NCBI GenBank assembly: GCA_902826305.1
Contig: CADEEH010000003.1
Coordinates: forward strand, 23,359 to 87,358
Reading direction: 5' to 3'
DNA length: 64,000 nt
From: an uncultured Burkholderiales bacterium
Lineage (GTDB): Bacteria > Pseudomonadota > Gammaproteobacteria > Burkholderiales > Burkholderiaceae_E
The position numbers and the translations under genes are program-made. Position 1 is the first letter of the stretch. Every line of letters starts with the position of its first letter. Positions 63,623 through 64,000 of the stretch are shown here, one piece after another. The notes beneath the pieces are model-generated. The model made no database searches. It saw only the letters and a list, made by a program, of their open reading frames with translations, and had not been told where the DNA came from.

Positions 63623-64000
63623 CTAGAGGGTCTCGCGAACCGGCGTCTGCGCCATCGACAGCATCCTGCCCGACGGTTCCGGACCGACGTCGAACGGGTC
63701 GTGGGCATACAGCCAGGCCGAGCCGGCCGGTGACCAGTTCGCGCCGCCGTGTGTGATCTCGGCGTCGCGTTCACGCTGCGCCTCGCCGTCGGGCAGATGG
63801 AAGCGGATCTTGTTGGCCGCCGACATCGCCTGCAGCCGGGCCGTGCGCGGCCGCCGGATGGCCTCGTAGCGGGCGAGCACCGAGGCCACCTCGTCGGAGC
63901 CGCCGCGCCGGCTCGACGCCGCGAACAGCGCCGCCAGGGTCGCCGCGTCCTCGATCGACTGCGCCGCGCCCTGTGCCATGCACGGCAGCATCGCGTGGCA
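63623..64000 (-). CDS. FAD-dependent aromatic monooxygenase (3' part)
   Basis: The gene runs off the right edge; 125 C-terminal residues are present. HAMLPCMAQGAAQSIEDAATLA is broken here as HAMLPCMAQG and QSIEDAATLA, the flavin-binding end of salicylate-hydroxylase-like (UbiH/group A) monooxygenases, followed by the helical ARYEAIRRPRTARLQAMSAAN motif, shown here as RYEAIRRPRTARLQ. It likely hydroxylates an aromatic acid with NAD(P)H and O2. Substrate cannot be read from this end. Confidence 0.88.
   Translation of the reverse strand, partial: CHAMLPCMAQGAAQSIEDAATLAALFAASSRRGGSDEVASVLARYEAIRRPRTARLQAMSAANKIRFHLPDGEAQRERDAEITHGGANWSPAGSAWLYAHDPFDVGPEPSGRMLSMAQTPVRETL

Overview
The window is a gene-dense, high G+C stretch that reads like the chromosome of an aerobic, motile Gram-negative bacterium, most likely a betaproteobacterium (Burkholderiales-like). 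The clues are a short Burkholderia-type flagellin behind a sigma-28 promoter, an extra infA next to a cold-shock gene, a biotin-independent malonate decarboxylase, LIV-type transporters paired with Rieske dioxygenases, and TRAP/Tat-type binding proteins. I saw no tRNA, rRNA, CRISPR array, insertion sequence or prophage. The window cuts a gene at each end.

Layout, left to right. 1-3.6 kb: an extracytoplasmic flavinylation module (DUF2271 protein, PepSY/flavodoxin/FNR membrane reductase, ApbE). 3.6-10.8 kb (minus): a DinB-like protein, then a compact set running from a Rieske dioxygenase (alpha, beta) into a complete branched-chain-amino-acid-type ABC importer (livK-H-M-G-F), probably for an aromatic or related organic acid; a DHA2 efflux pump diverges from it. 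12.4-17.3 kb: cytochrome b561, a LysR regulator, a PQQ alcohol dehydrogenase with the lanthanide-type Asp-Tyr-Asp signature, its cytochrome c, and a Sel1-like exported protein. 17.4-19.2 kb: an SDR and a mandelate-racemase-like enolase-superfamily enzyme. 19.3-26 kb: a GpdQ-like phosphodiesterase and a HAD phosphatase diverge from a Ugp/Mal-type ABC importer with a DeoR/GlpR regulator, together suggesting scavenging of glycerophosphodiesters or sugar phosphates. 26-28.3 kb: flagellin and an OmpA-domain protein. 28.6-30.5 kb: AraC, GNAT and VOC genes of somewhat different composition.

30.6-39 kb is the most unusual part. It holds an internally deleted TRAP binding-protein gene flanked by two copies of a 55-bp hairpin repeat, a very long phospholipase-C-family protein with no visible signal peptide, and a LysR gene translationally coupled to a 910-residue protein. 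That protein is a ClpB-derived AAA+ engine with a dead first ATPase ring fused to a release-factor-2 fold from which the stop-codon (SPF) loop and the whole GGQ domain have been removed. I know of no characterised protein with this architecture; it is the main candidate for an undescribed system.

39-45.7 kb: lipoprotein L-asparaginase, maleylacetoacetate isomerase, an E. coli-type fumarate reductase frdABCD, a pirin, and a small DUF4440-like gene. 45.8-54.5 kb: malonate decarboxylase (mdcA-C-D-E-G-B-H) with a MatC-like carrier and a LysR regulator. 54.7-64 kb: a two-HKD phospholipase-D-like protein, a small Cas2/VapD-like protein, a diguanylate cyclase, an AidB-like acyl-CoA dehydrogenase, infA, csp, RidA, an Mpo1-like protein, a trans-aconitate methyltransferase, LrgAB, and the end of an FAD monooxygenase.
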